This document shows, piece by piece, positions 13,717 to 22,621 of a DNA stretch of 38,035 bases. The notes below the pieces were generated by a model that saw only the letters and a list, made by a program, of their open reading frames with translations, did not search any database and was not told where the DNA came from. Every line of letters begins with the position of its first letter. Position 1 is the stretch's first letter. Where the stretch lies: positions 1 to 38,035 of the IMG/VR virus record IMGVR_UViG_3300042474_000294; one strand, given 5' to 3'. A program made the position numbers and the translations under genes. Source of the stretch: a virus.

Positions 13717-15434
13717 TACGGCCTCGGTGCTAAGTTATTTAACTGACTAGGTACGTTTCCTGCTTGTATACCCAATAAATAATTTCGTAATTGAGGGTTC
13801 ATAATGCCCTGCGCCAAATTGTCGTATCGACCGTAATTAGGGATTGCAGCAGCTTGACCACCCGCGGACAATAAACGCTGGCGCATCCCCGCTGATACAA
13901 CCGCCGGTAACACTGGAACGGCGGCGGCTGCAATACCTGGAATAATCCCGTATTGTGAACCAACGCCGGCGCCCAACCCGCCCGACATTATCCCGCTAAG
14001 ACTGTTTTGCAACATAGTGCCCGCGCCTGGCGTGCCTATAGTGCTTGGTGATTGGCTTACGCGCGGAAACGTATTGGCAAATTTAGCGGCGATTTCTAAA
14101 TCGCCGGTCATGTATTTGCCTTTTTGTATGTCAGCGGCCAAACGCTTGGCGTCAACCGACCCGCCGCCTTCGCGAATAGCGTCTTCAATCGTATGGCTTA
14201 TGGCCATGCGTTGACGCGATGCTTTAAATTGATCTAGCATCGCCGCCGCTTCGGGCGTACCGCGCGTAGCTAATGTGCGGCCAATCTGATCTTCTAGCGC
14301 TTTAACAATATCAAGTTTGGCATGGCCAATCTCAGTATTACCTGTTTTAAAAGCTGCATTAGCTTGCTCTTTAAGAGTTTTAGCTATGTTAACGGCGTCG
14401 GCGGAGTTAAAGTCACTGACCGTGTACGTTTTAATTAACTTTTCAACTTCGGGGGGCACAGCGCCAGGAAACGATCGTTCAGCGCCAACGTATTTACCTT
14501 CGATGTTAACTAAATCTTTTAAATAGTTTTCATCCGTGGCAATCTTTCCTATACTTTTTATAGGTTCGTACCCTTTTACGTACTCTTCAGCGCGGATTGC
14601 TTTCATTGCGTCTGATGTAAGCGGCGCGGTTTCATCCATTCCAGCAGCGCGGCGGACTAACTTATCGGTAACAGCTTGGTTTTGTACAGACGTTAATTGC
14701 TCAAGGTGCGTTTTGCCCGCAACACGTTCAGCTAAAATATTGGAGCCTGTAGGCGACACGCTACCAGGCGTAATTAGATAGCCTTGTTCTTGGCCGGCGC
14801 GTAATGTTGCGTCGCGCACAGCGTTTAATTGTTCTTGCGTTTTAAGAACATCAGCACCTTTTTTAGCAATTGGCTGAATTACCGCCGCAACAGGCGCCAA
14901 AGGGTTAGTTACCGCCGCGGCTGTTTTTAGCGCGGCCCCGACCATTGGCACTTTAGCGGTAGCCATAGCGCCGCCGGTAAACAACATAGATAAATCGGAC
15001 GCAGCACCAACAGGGTCTTCTGCAAACGTGCGTTTAATTTTTTCCCAATCGCCGTAACGATCTTTGTACATGCCGCCCATGGCGTTGGCAATTTTTATGT
15101 TTTCTTCCAACAGCGCGGGGTTTACTGAAACTTCTTTCCAATAGTTTTGTGCGCTTTCGGGCAACACGTTGTATACGCCGCCAATGACAGCTTGCGTAAG
15201 CGTCTTAGCGGTGTCTACCGGATGCGTGGCCGCATGGTAAAGACCTTTAGCCATAGCGCCTGCACTGCTAGGTATGTTTTTAACAAACTCAACAGGAACT
15301 TCTGATGCGGCGTAATTGCGCCGCGAGGGCATTCCTTCGTTACTTGGCGCGGTTTGTTCTAACGTAAAACCTTTAGGCAACGTCATGCTTGGCGCTGCGG
15401 GTGCCTCAAGCGTAAAACCTTCAGGAAGTGCCAT
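13716..15434 (-). CDS. Putative internal virion / ejection protein (572 aa)
   Basis: The ATG at 15434 overlaps the previous stop as TAATG and is preceded by AGGAG, so it is preferred over an upstream start at 15458. The N-terminus carries two copies of a short motif, LPEGFTLE (3-10) and LPKGFTLE (19-26). Long helical stretches follow, with hydrophobic, glycine-rich patches (AVTNPLAPVAAVIQPI; SGIMSGGLGAGVGSQYGIIP; IAAAAVPVLPAVVSA). It sits where P22 keeps its gp7/gp20/gp16 ejection genes, so a pilot protein released into the host envelope is likely. No lytic transglycosylase motif seen. Confidence 0.65.
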   Translation of the reverse strand: MALPEGFTLEAPAAPSMTLPKGFTLEQTAPSNEGMPSRRNYAASEVPVEFVKNIPSSAGAMAKGLYHAATHPVDTAKTLTQAVIGGVYNVLPESAQNYWKEVSVNPALLEENIKIANAMGGMYKDRYGDWEKIKRTFAEDPVGAASDLSMLFTGGAMATAKVPMVGAALKTAAAVTNPLAPVAAVIQPIAKKGADVLKTQEQLNAVRDATLRAGQEQGYLITPGSVSPTGSNILAERVAGKTHLEQLTSVQNQAVTDKLVRRAAGMDETAPLTSDAMKAIRAEEYVKGYEPIKSIGKIATDENYLKDLVNIEGKYVGAERSFPGAVPPEVEKLIKTYTVSDFNSADAVNIAKTLKEQANAAFKTGNTEIGHAKLDIVKALEDQIGRTLATRGTPEAAAMLDQFKASRQRMAISHTIEDAIREGGGSVDAKRLAADIQKGKYMTGDLEIAAKFANTFPRVSQSPSTIGTPGAGTMLQNSLSGIMSGGLGAGVGSQYGIIPGIAAAAVPVLPAVVSAGMRQRLLSAGGQAAAIPNYGRYDNLAQGIMNPQLRNYLLGIQAGNVPSQLNNLAPRP

Positions 15435-16957
15435 TATTTTGCTCCTGCTGGATTCCAAGTTTTGCCGCCGTCGGTCGACATAATTCTGTCTTTGCCGTTT
15501 GTTGCGTATATGGGCGCTGCTCCGGCTGCGCCGGATGATCTTTCCGGCAATTTAATTACAGGGTTATATGGAAACTTAGTACCCCGCGCTTCAGCGTCTA
15601 TGGCTTCTTGGTTGTGTATGTCAACTTTGCCACGAACAATATCACCAAATACATCAAGCACAGAATTCATAGCGCTTGGGTCTGTTCCAAGATTACCCAA
15701 CGCTTGTTTCATGGCTGCTTGCTGTTGTTGCGAAGGCTGCGCGTCCATCTTTTTCAAATTGTCCATAATACCCATGAACAGACGTGAATTTAATTCTTCG
15801 GCGCTTTTAATACCTGCGGTGTCAATACTTGTGCCAAGTCTATTATTCATAAACTTAGCAGCTTCAAGCATAGTTTCGCCGCCCGTGCCCATAAAACCCT
15901 TGGCAGTAGCCACAAGTGCTTTGGCTTTTTCAATATTTTCTAACGTAGTAGGTGCTTGTTTTAGCTGCTCGTACGTTACGCGCATAGACTGCATAAATTG
16001 TTTTTGCGCTTCTTCGCTTGCCGTTGTTTGCGTGTTTACGTTTACGACTGAAGCTGGTGGTTTAGGCGTAGCTTGTGTGTACCCTATAGGCGCTGCGGCA
16101 GGCGGTTGCGTTCTTTGCAACATCATATTTGGTGAAGTTGTAACGGGCGCTGTTGCGCCTACTGTTGCAGGTAATGTGTTAGGCCCGCCACCCATACCAT
16201 ACGTACCTGAACCTAACCCGCCGCCTTGTATGCTTGGCGTTGCCGCAGCCGCGCCGCGTGGTTGCCAAGGCGCTTGCGTCATTGGGGTAATAACCCCCGC
16301 GTTGGGGCCAAATTGCGGATAAGTGCCCGGCCCCATACCTGTTTCAATCGGATGCAATTGTTCGCGCATACGTCTATCCGTTAAATCTTGCCCCCGCAAC
16401 GTAGCTCCAACGCCCGCCATTGATGCGCTATGCGACAAGTTTTGACCGCGCTGTGTTGTCGCATCAGACATTTTGTCTTTTGCGTTGATAGATCCGTCAA
16501 CACCGGCTTGTCCAAGTGCAGCAATTCGTTTGGGATCACCGCCCGTAGCATCTATTTTAGCCCGTAGAGTATCTGCGGCTTGCTTAGGCATTATCCCCAT
16601 TGCAACCGCGTTATCAAATATGCTGTACGCGTTTTCTATAGTAGGATTTTTAACCAGATCGCCATACGCCGCGCCTAAAAATTCAACTCTTTTAAGACCA
16701 ATTTCAGTTTGTGTTTTTTGACCAGCTAAATGTTTAGCTTCAATTTCCATTGCCAATCTAGGGTTAGCGATGCGTAGTTGCTTAACAAACGCTGGATCGT
16801 TTAAATCGCCACCGGACGCAAACGCTTCACGAAACGCTTCGTTACCTTCAAACTCTTGTTTGGCGCCTTTTAAAGCGTACAGTTGACCCATTTGCCCAAG
16901 CATGTTAATAGGCTGGGGTTGTTGTGCGCCTAAAGCAATATTTGGATTGATTGGCAT
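15434..16957 (-). CDS. Putative internal virion / ejection protein (507 aa)
   Basis: Helical first part (MLGQMGQLYALKGAKQEFEG; LRIANPRLAMEIEAKHLAGQ) followed by a low-complexity region rich in Gly, Pro, Gln and Thr (about 205-310), another helical stretch (about 315-450) and a C-terminal beta-like tail ending DRIMSTDGGKTWNPAGAK. This plan is typical of ejection-type virion proteins in P22-like podophages; no enzyme motif is visible. It lies between the DNA transfer-like protein and another ejection candidate. Confidence 0.65.
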   Translation of the reverse strand: MPINPNIALGAQQPQPINMLGQMGQLYALKGAKQEFEGNEAFREAFASGGDLNDPAFVKQLRIANPRLAMEIEAKHLAGQKTQTEIGLKRVEFLGAAYGDLVKNPTIENAYSIFDNAVAMGIMPKQAADTLRAKIDATGGDPKRIAALGQAGVDGSINAKDKMSDATTQRGQNLSHSASMAGVGATLRGQDLTDRRMREQLHPIETGMGPGTYPQFGPNAGVITPMTQAPWQPRGAAAATPSIQGGGLGSGTYGMGGGPNTLPATVGATAPVTTSPNMMLQRTQPPAAAPIGYTQATPKPPASVVNVNTQTTASEEAQKQFMQSMRVTYEQLKQAPTTLENIEKAKALVATAKGFMGTGGETMLEAAKFMNNRLGTSIDTAGIKSAEELNSRLFMGIMDNLKKMDAQPSQQQQAAMKQALGNLGTDPSAMNSVLDVFGDIVRGKVDIHNQEAIDAEARGTKFPYNPVIKLPERSSGAAGAAPIYATNGKDRIMSTDGGKTWNPAGAK

Positions 16958-16967
16958 GACTTAATCC

Positions 16968-17966
16968 TTAAGGTGCGCCACCAAAGGCTACGTTAGGGTT
17001 GTTACGGTTACCCAACATGTTTAGTAATTGGTTTTGATAATACATATTGCTCAAATTGCTAATGCCGCCGGTAATGGCGTTAGCCCCACCAATGTAACCC
17101 GATGCGCGTGCGTTAGCGCCACCCATCAACGCCTCAGACGCGCCTTGACCGTATCCGCCTAGCGCATTAAAAGTGCCAGTGCCTAACGCGCCATACGCAC
17201 CTGTAGCGCCTTGTGAGGCTGCGCCGTACGCGTTCATCGCGCCTCCGCCTGCCGCACCCATAGCTTGGCCACCAGCGCTGCCGTAATTAGCGCCCGCAGC
17301 ACCGGTCATGTTAGCAGCGTTTAAGCCCACGCCTTGCAAGTTTTGATACGGGCTTAGTGTGTTGCCGCGAATTGTTTGGTAACGGTTAAACGCGTTGCCG
17401 TACTCTTGCGACGCCATCTCTTGACCGAAGCGCTGTGACGCTTTAAGAGCCGCACCGGAGATAAGACCCCCACGCGCAGCCGCTTGTGCGTCTACTGCTT
17501 TTAAGCCTTCTTTCATACGAAAACCGTAGCCTGGGTCTTGTCCTGCGGCAAACGCTTCTGGCGTAAACTCAGCCGTGGCGTACTGACCATACCCAGGCGC
17601 GGCGGTACTGCCGCCAATGCCAAGGTATTCTAAAAGTTTGTTTTGTCCAGCTTGACCCGCTTCGCGGTAAGGCGCCAAGTCCGTGCGTTGCTGTTCATAA
17701 ATTTGTTTCTGAAACGCAAGTTGTTTTTCTAGTGTTTCATAACTAGCAGCCAATTGCTTATCAAGAAACCCACCTTGCGCGGCTAGTTGCTTATCAAGCG
17801 CTTCTTTTTGCGCTGCGATCTGATCTTGCGAAACTTTATACTGAAGATCCGCAGCTTCGCTAGCTGACTTGGCTTGCGTGCGTGATGCCTTGCCTGCGGC
17901 GTCTGCACTAATGGCTGCGCCAGCGACGCCCGCTACAGCAACTGCTCCGGCTACCCAACCTGACAT
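16968..17966 (-). CDS. DNA transfer / ejection protein (p32-like)
   Basis: 332 aa. Alanine-rich hydrophobic start (AGAVAVAGVAGAAISADAAG), then a repeat-like coiled coil (KEALDKQLAAQGGFLDKQLA, about 53-92), then the conserved block DPGYGFRMKEGLKAVDAQAA / ARGGLISGAALKASQRFGQE and EYGNAFNRY. That block is common to podophage proteins annotated as DNA transfer protein or minor tail protein. The C-terminal third is Gly/Ala/Tyr-rich. Expected in the virion interior, released at infection. The 5' end overlaps the SET gene by 16 bases. Confidence 0.75.
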   Translation of the reverse strand: MSGWVAGAVAVAGVAGAAISADAAGKASRTQAKSASEAADLQYKVSQDQIAAQKEALDKQLAAQGGFLDKQLAASYETLEKQLAFQKQIYEQQRTDLAPYREAGQAGQNKLLEYLGIGGSTAAPGYGQYATAEFTPEAFAAGQDPGYGFRMKEGLKAVDAQAAARGGLISGAALKASQRFGQEMASQEYGNAFNRYQTIRGNTLSPYQNLQGVGLNAANMTGAAGANYGSAGGQAMGAAGGGAMNAYGAASQGATGAYGALGTGTFNALGGYGQGASEALMGGANARASGYIGGANAITGGISNLSNMYYQNQLLNMLGNRNNPNVAFGGAP

Positions 17967-18811
17967 GGCAATTCCCCTTGTAATGCGATACCAAAATTAA
18001 CTCTCATTGACGCTCTATAATCTACCAACAATTCTTCGTTAGGATAGATAGCGCGCGTAGCTACTGCGTTTATGTCATCGCCAACAAGCACGGGGGTGAC
18101 ATTAGAATCGAAAGAATGGTTAATAAATCTACCTGCCGGTGTGCGTTTCCCGTTAATTCGACCAGGACAAATAACGTCACCTGCTGCAAAATGTTTAGTA
18201 GCAAACAATCCTTTGCCGTGAATCTTAGACGTTCTAAGCTCTACCGCATAGCCTTCAGGCATATCAATTAAATCACTTTCAATATTTACTATGTTTTCAA
18301 TTTGGTCATGCGTAAGACCTAACTGAGAAACAAATACATTATAGTCATTACGAGCATTTTGTGTTAATAGCGCTACTCTATTTTCGCCTAATCCACAAGC
18401 TGGCACAACGTATAGCCGTTCTTCCAAAACTTTAATATCTTTACAATCATCAGGATTGTTATAAACATCAACCCAAACAACTTCTTTATCAAATACCCGA
18501 CCGACCCGTTGTGCGCCAGCTTTGGCTTCAAATTCACATGGCGCGGTCATTATTTTAACTGTATCGCCCACGTTAACCGCAATTGTGCCTTGCTCAAGTC
18601 GAATTTTGTAATCAGTTTTATGTTCGGCACCGGTTAAGACGGTCCACGCAGGGATGCGAATTGCGCGTTCATAAATGCCAGGGCTAAACGTGTGGGTTGT
18701 AACAATGTCGGCTTGAGGCATTTTCAAAAGTTCATTTTGAAGCGCCTCAACCCGACCGCGCATGTCTACGGGCTTGGCCAACATGCCGCTATACGACACG
18801 GTTATATTCAT
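17951..18811 (-). CDS. Cupin-like domain fused to a SET-domain protein methyltransferase
   Basis: 286 aa. Residues about 45-135 look like a small cupin barrel (WTVLTGAEHKTDYKIRLEQG, AVNVGDTVKIMTAPCEFEAK). Residues about 190-270 are a SET domain: SKIHGKGLFAT (195-205, SAM loop), GRFINHSFDSN (227-237, with the N231-H232 pair) and the closing EELLVDYR (259-266, catalytic tyrosine Y265). SET proteins methylate lysines. In a phage virion operon it could modify a structural or host protein, which is inference. Coupled by ATGA to the gene before, overlapping the DNA-transfer gene after. A post-SET zinc segment is absent. Confidence 0.85.
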   Translation of the reverse strand: MNITVSYSGMLAKPVDMRGRVEALQNELLKMPQADIVTTHTFSPGIYERAIRIPAWTVLTGAEHKTDYKIRLEQGTIAVNVGDTVKIMTAPCEFEAKAGAQRVGRVFDKEVVWVDVYNNPDDCKDIKVLEERLYVVPACGLGENRVALLTQNARNDYNVFVSQLGLTHDQIENIVNIESDLIDMPEGYAVELRTSKIHGKGLFATKHFAAGDVICPGRINGKRTPAGRFINHSFDSNVTPVLVGDDINAVATRAIYPNEELLVDYRASMRVNFGIALQGELPCQVG

Positions 18812-19116
18812 GGCACTTCAACCCATAGCCAAGTGTTTGTGTCCAATACCCAGCCTGGGCCTGGGTCGGGGGCGTAGAACACGTCGTTGACCGAATCATA
18901 CGTGTAGCCCGCGCCGGCGTAATTGCCGCGCAACTTAGCTGACTGATCGGGGTTGGGCGTATTTGAGTTAGGCAGATACAAGACGTTGCCACGGGTGTTG
19001 TACGACGTTTCAAGCCAATTGAAAGGATCGCCCACCAAGCCCGTGTCAATGAAATCTTGATCGGCGCGGATTACCTCTTCGACAATACCGTTAGAGATTT
19101 TTGCAAAGTAGGTCAT
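18808..19116 (-). CDS. Tail-fibre associated protein (102 aa)
   Basis: Starts MTYFAKISNGIVEEVIRADQ, then a block SYNTRG...LRGNYAGAGYTYDSVNDVFY and ends in PDPGPGWVLDTNTWLWVEVP. I recognise the RGNYAGxGYxYD...PSW pattern from short proteins encoded beside tail fibres of marine and freshwater phages. Probably a virion adhesin accessory. Its stop overlaps the SET gene and its start overlaps the glycine-rich protein (ATGA at 19113-19116). Confidence 0.75.
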   Translation of the reverse strand: MTYFAKISNGIVEEVIRADQDFIDTGLVGDPFNWLETSYNTRGNVLYLPNSNTPNPDQSAKLRGNYAGAGYTYDSVNDVFYAPDPGPGWVLDTNTWLWVEVP

Positions 19117-19937
19117 GCTCCGTACACTCCCGAAGTTGTGAACGAATGGATCGTATAGCCGCCCGATGATGTAATCGTGCCGCCCGTTGCGCGTTGTGGC
19201 CCAAGGTAACGGATGATGTACAGACCTGAACCACCTGCACCGCCTGCTTGACCGGATGACGCGTAACCACCGCCTGCGCCGCCACCCGAGCCGGTATTGA
19301 TTGTGCCCGACGTGCCTACATCGCCCGAGCCGCCGCCGTAAGTGTCGCCGCCTTTGCCGCCGCCACCAGAGCCACCGGCAGAACCGGCCGCCGCGCCGCC
19401 AAAAGAACCGTTGTTTGATCCACCGCCGCCGCCCGCACGGGTGACGCTTGTGCCGTTAATTGAGCTTGCTAGGCCGTTGCCACCTACGCTACCAGCCGAA
19501 CCCGCTGTGCCCGCACCGCCGCCACCGCCGCCATGTTTTTCATCGTCAACAGGGTTGCCTGTACCCGCACCGCCAGCGTTGCCTTGTCCGGCTGTTGCAG
19601 CTCCACCTGGGCTACTGTAAGCTCCGCCGCCTCCGCCCGATCCACCTGCCCCGCCGTTCCCAGCACCGCCGCCAGACGAAGTTATTCCCGCGCCGGTAGT
19701 GTTGCTTCCGGTAGAAGAAGACGCGCCGCCCCCACCAATCGTAATTGTGTAAGCTTTGCCGGCGATAACTTTAAGCGTGCTAGTCAAATAACCGCCCGCG
19801 CCACCACCGCCTGACCCTGAGCCTACGCCGCCGCCGCCCCCACCTGCAATGGCTAGGTATTCAACGTCGTACGTGGGTACGGACAAAAGTCCAAAAGACC
19901 CACTAGATGCAGCACCGATGGTAGCTAGACGTGGCAT
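19113..19937 (-). CDS. Glycine-rich receptor-binding tail protein
   Basis: 274 aa. After a short N-terminal strand region (YDVEYLAIAGG), residues about 32-225 are nearly half glycine in runs such as GGGGGGVGSGSGGGGAGGYL, predicted to form a polyglycine-II lattice as in receptor-binding adhesins of T-even and other phages. The C-terminus (LYIIRYLGPQRATGGTITSS, ending FTTSGVYGA) matches the glycine-rich domain family. Its low-complexity G+C-rich DNA explains many false frames on the other strand. Confidence 0.85.
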   Translation of the reverse strand: MPRLATIGAASSGSFGLLSVPTYDVEYLAIAGGGGGGVGSGSGGGGAGGYLTSTLKVIAGKAYTITIGGGGASSSTGSNTTGAGITSSGGGAGNGGAGGSGGGGGAYSSPGGAATAGQGNAGGAGTGNPVDDEKHGGGGGGAGTAGSAGSVGGNGLASSINGTSVTRAGGGGGSNNGSFGGAAAGSAGGSGGGGKGGDTYGGGSGDVGTSGTINTGSGGGAGGGYASSGQAGGAGGSGLYIIRYLGPQRATGGTITSSGGYTIHSFTTSGVYGA

Positions 19938-19939
19938 AT

Positions 19940-20905
19940 TTATTTGAACTGAGTCTGTGAGGCAAGCACGGTAAACGTAGCGCTTGCGGTTTTAATGATA
20001 GCGTATGTGTACGTGTCAATCCCACTTGCGTTGCCAATCGTAGGGGCTGTGCCGCCTTGCCATTTAGGTGTAACGGCTGCGCCATCAATTGTGACCGCGC
20101 TGTTGTAGTACGCCGTAGCACCCTGCGTGGACAAGAAAGTAACCGATACGGTCTGTCCAACGCTCATTATGGTGTTAAGCGATGCAGTTGCCGAACCACG
20201 GAAGTTCATTGTCCAGTTAGCTGACGCGTTTGTGGTGTAGTACAAAACGGGCTGCGTCAACACGTCGTAGTTGATCGTGCCAGTAGACGCTGTGGCCGAC
20301 ACAGTAGTCGTTTCAAGAATGTAATTAAATGTTGTTTTGCCTGCGGTTAGCAATTGAAAACGTGTGCCATCGTACTCAACAATAACTAAAGCACTTGCAA
20401 TGATGTCGCCCGCAACCAACGGCGTTGTGCCAAACTTGGTTACAGCTTTAACACCCAAGCTGTCAATGTCTAGTGTGACGGCGCCGGTGTTTGTGTTTTG
20501 CGCGATAAAGCTGTACTGTGCTCCGGCCGCGTAGCCCTCCAAAGGAGGAATAGCTAAACCCGTCAGTGCGTTGGTTCCGGCAACCGTAATCAGGTTGTTG
20601 GTTGTAGTTGGATCGTTTACCGCGGGAATGTTGTCGTAACTGCCGATCTGAACAAAGGTCGAATCTTTTAACACAAACTTGTACAGCACGCCACCTTCTA
20701 GCCAAATCTCAGCCGGTGTGCGTCCTGACGAATTCAACACAATTGGGTTGGTGTTAAAGGCCACGCCTGAGCGTGACGTGTAAGTCGATACGGGCGTTGT
20801 AGTGCCGGCGTTGTACGTGTACAGCAGACCGCCGGCCAAGGGGTCGCCGTTGCTGTCAAAGAATTGAGCGCCTGCGCCAGCTAAGTAGGAAATGTTAATT
20901 GACAT
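19940..20905 (-). CDS. Tail fibre / head-binding adhesin protein (321 aa)
   Basis: The N-terminus SYLAGAGAQFFDSNGDPLAG followed by GLLYTYNAGTTTPVSTY and NPIVLNSSGRTPAEIWLE matches the tail-fibre N-terminal attachment domain seen in many podophages. The rest is beta-rich (TVAGTNALTGLAIPPLEGYA, LLTAGKTTFNYILETTTVSA). It likely links the tail to the glycine-rich adhesin. It directly follows the short protein at 20905, with a 1-base overlap. Confidence 0.8.
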   Translation of the reverse strand: MSINISYLAGAGAQFFDSNGDPLAGGLLYTYNAGTTTPVSTYTSRSGVAFNTNPIVLNSSGRTPAEIWLEGGVLYKFVLKDSTFVQIGSYDNIPAVNDPTTTNNLITVAGTNALTGLAIPPLEGYAAGAQYSFIAQNTNTGAVTLDIDSLGVKAVTKFGTTPLVAGDIIASALVIVEYDGTRFQLLTAGKTTFNYILETTTVSATASTGTINYDVLTQPVLYYTTNASANWTMNFRGSATASLNTIMSVGQTVSVTFLSTQGATAYYNSAVTIDGAAVTPKWQGGTAPTIGNASGIDTYTYAIIKTASATFTVLASQTQFK

Positions 20906-21108
20906 CAGACTATCCCTGTAATAATGCCGTTGACAACGGTCACGGTCTTAGAATCGACGGTTGTAAAGGTGCCAGAAGCGCCGCCTTCGCCGCCCCCAAG
21001 CTGTTCGTATACGGCGTTAAAAAACCTGAACCATTCGCGCGATATGAGCCCCGTTGTGGGGTCCACAATCGGCACGCGTGGTGCTGGAATTTGGGTGACG
21101 TTAGCCAT
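20905..21108 (-). CDS. Small tail-associated protein (67 aa)
   Basis: MANVTQIPAPRVPIVDPTTG followed by LISREWFRFFNAVYEQLGGG. The DPxTGLISREWxRFF block is widespread in small podophage proteins next to gp10-like and tail fibre genes. The ATG at 21108 is preferred over GTG at 21117, which would add three residues; both overlap the gp10-like gene's end. No enzymatic motif; structural role inferred from position. Confidence 0.75.
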   Translation of the reverse strand: MANVTQIPAPRVPIVDPTTGLISREWFRFFNAVYEQLGGGEGGASGTFTTVDSKTVTVVNGIITGIV

Positions 21109-22621
21109 TTGTAGCACTCATGTGTAATTCAGCACCCATGATAGCAATCTTAACCGGATCAGTGCCTGACACTTCGTAAACACGATCACGCAATTTAAGC
21201 GTCATGCCAAGGCGTCGCCAAAAGACACGGGTGCCGTACGCACCTTTAGTGCCCATTGACTGCCAATGTTCGTTAGACCACGTGTGCCCACCGTCATCGG
21301 ACCAGCGCAACATGACTTGTGGCTCGACATACAGATCAATTGAATTGACGATAACAATCTCGTCTTCAATGCCCAAGTCGCCGATAGTCAACGGGGTCAG
21401 GTAGATATGCCCAGGCACTTCAGTCACGCCCACCGCACCCACGCCTGACTCAGCGTCTAATTGCAGACTGTGCTGTGCCGTACGGTTTAGGTTGTTTGTG
21501 CCGGTAGGCAATGCACGCCACGACCGCAGCCATTTCTGTACGCGGGAGCCGTCTGCGTAGACTTCTAAATCAAACGAATACAAGTTGCCGTTTTGGTAAT
21601 CGCCTACGATAATTTCGCTGTTAAATGCCATTTGGCAATTGCTGCGATGACGGCCAAAGTCGCCATTGGTAAAGCTTGCGCGCTCATGCCACGCTTGCGT
21701 GGCCACGTCGTACACCCAAGTGCGATCAGCGGTAGGAAAGGTCAGCACATAAAACGCATGGCCGTCTTGCTGGTACGTGTACGCAATAGCGTCAGAGATG
21801 TCGCCGTATTGCTGAATCTGCCATTCAACAGCGTGGGTGCTAATACGAGTTCCGGTGTAACCGTTAGCGCGATAGACAATACCCCGCCCACGTGCGTCAG
21901 CACCTAGCCAAAACAGGCCGTTATCAAGCTTGGCAACCGAATAGGTAGCCGCGCATCCAATCTCGTTAAAAGCGCCTTGAATGCGCTGTAAAGGAAAGTC
22001 TGCACCGCCCGCGTTGTACCAAACCTCGACCGAGTTTGTGCCAAACAGCCAAATTTCAGAATGGTCGGTAATGGAGGACACCAAGCCGTCGGGGCTGCCC
22101 TCAGCACTTGCAAAATCAAGCGGGTCAATAGATGTGGGGTCAAGTAACTCTGTTACCCACACGCGTTGGCTGTCAGGCTCAATAAAGACAAAGTAGCCAC
22201 CAAGGTAAGACACGGTCAGTGCGCCTGGGAAGTCTACGTCTGTGATCTGGCCAAACGCTAGTGTTGTAGCGTTATAAACAAAGCTTGGGCCGTTACACGC
22301 CACAAACAAATGCGTGCCATCATCGGCCATTGACACGGGGCCGTCGTTAGCCAGCGTGCCAATTGTTGTAATGTTGTATTCCGTGTCTAACTTATATAGG
22401 GTATTCCCTGATGCCACATACGCGTATCCGCCAAACGTCCACAGCCCACGTACAGGACCCGTGCCCACTGCGACTTCAAGCTTTAAACCTGGCGCGCGGT
22501 TAAGAAACGCTGGGGTATGCCCACCCTCGGGAATAATCTCAGGAAAGAGATTGATCATACGGTTATCCGCAGCATTGACGCTGCGAGCCGTATAAGCTGA
22601 TCCGAGGATAGGTGACTGCAT
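21101..22621 (-). CDS. P22 gp10-like packaged-DNA stabilisation (head-tail) protein
   Basis: 506 aa against 472 in P22 gp10. It begins MQSPILGSAYTARSVNAADN and continues RMINLFPEIIPEGG, a signature start of the family (PF11134-like). Repeated short beta blades follow (GLWTFGGYAYVASGNTLYKL; SEIWLFGTNSVEVWYNAGG; HAFYVLTFPTADRTWVYD), consistent with the beta-propeller of gp10. It plugs the tail after DNA packaging. Its start overlaps the gp4-like gene by one base, matching the P22 gene order 4-10. Confidence 0.9.
   Translation of the reverse strand: MQSPILGSAYTARSVNAADNRMINLFPEIIPEGGHTPAFLNRAPGLKLEVAVGTGPVRGLWTFGGYAYVASGNTLYKLDTEYNITTIGTLANDGPVSMADDGTHLFVACNGPSFVYNATTLAFGQITDVDFPGALTVSYLGGYFVFIEPDSQRVWVTELLDPTSIDPLDFASAEGSPDGLVSSITDHSEIWLFGTNSVEVWYNAGGADFPLQRIQGAFNEIGCAATYSVAKLDNGLFWLGADARGRGIVYRANGYTGTRISTHAVEWQIQQYGDISDAIAYTYQQDGHAFYVLTFPTADRTWVYDVATQAWHERASFTNGDFGRHRSNCQMAFNSEIIVGDYQNGNLYSFDLEVYADGSRVQKWLRSWRALPTGTNNLNRTAQHSLQLDAESGVGAVGVTEVPGHIYLTPLTIGDLGIEDEIVIVNSIDLYVEPQVMLRWSDDGGHTWSNEHWQSMGTKGAYGTRVFWRRLGMTLKLRDRVYEVSGTDPVKIAIMGAELHMSATNG

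Noticed and set aside
15462-16322. 286-aa plus-strand open frame
   Set aside because: Mirror frame of the 507-aa ejection-type gene; no ribosome binding site, cysteine/proline-rich nonsense composition, wrong strand within the late operon.
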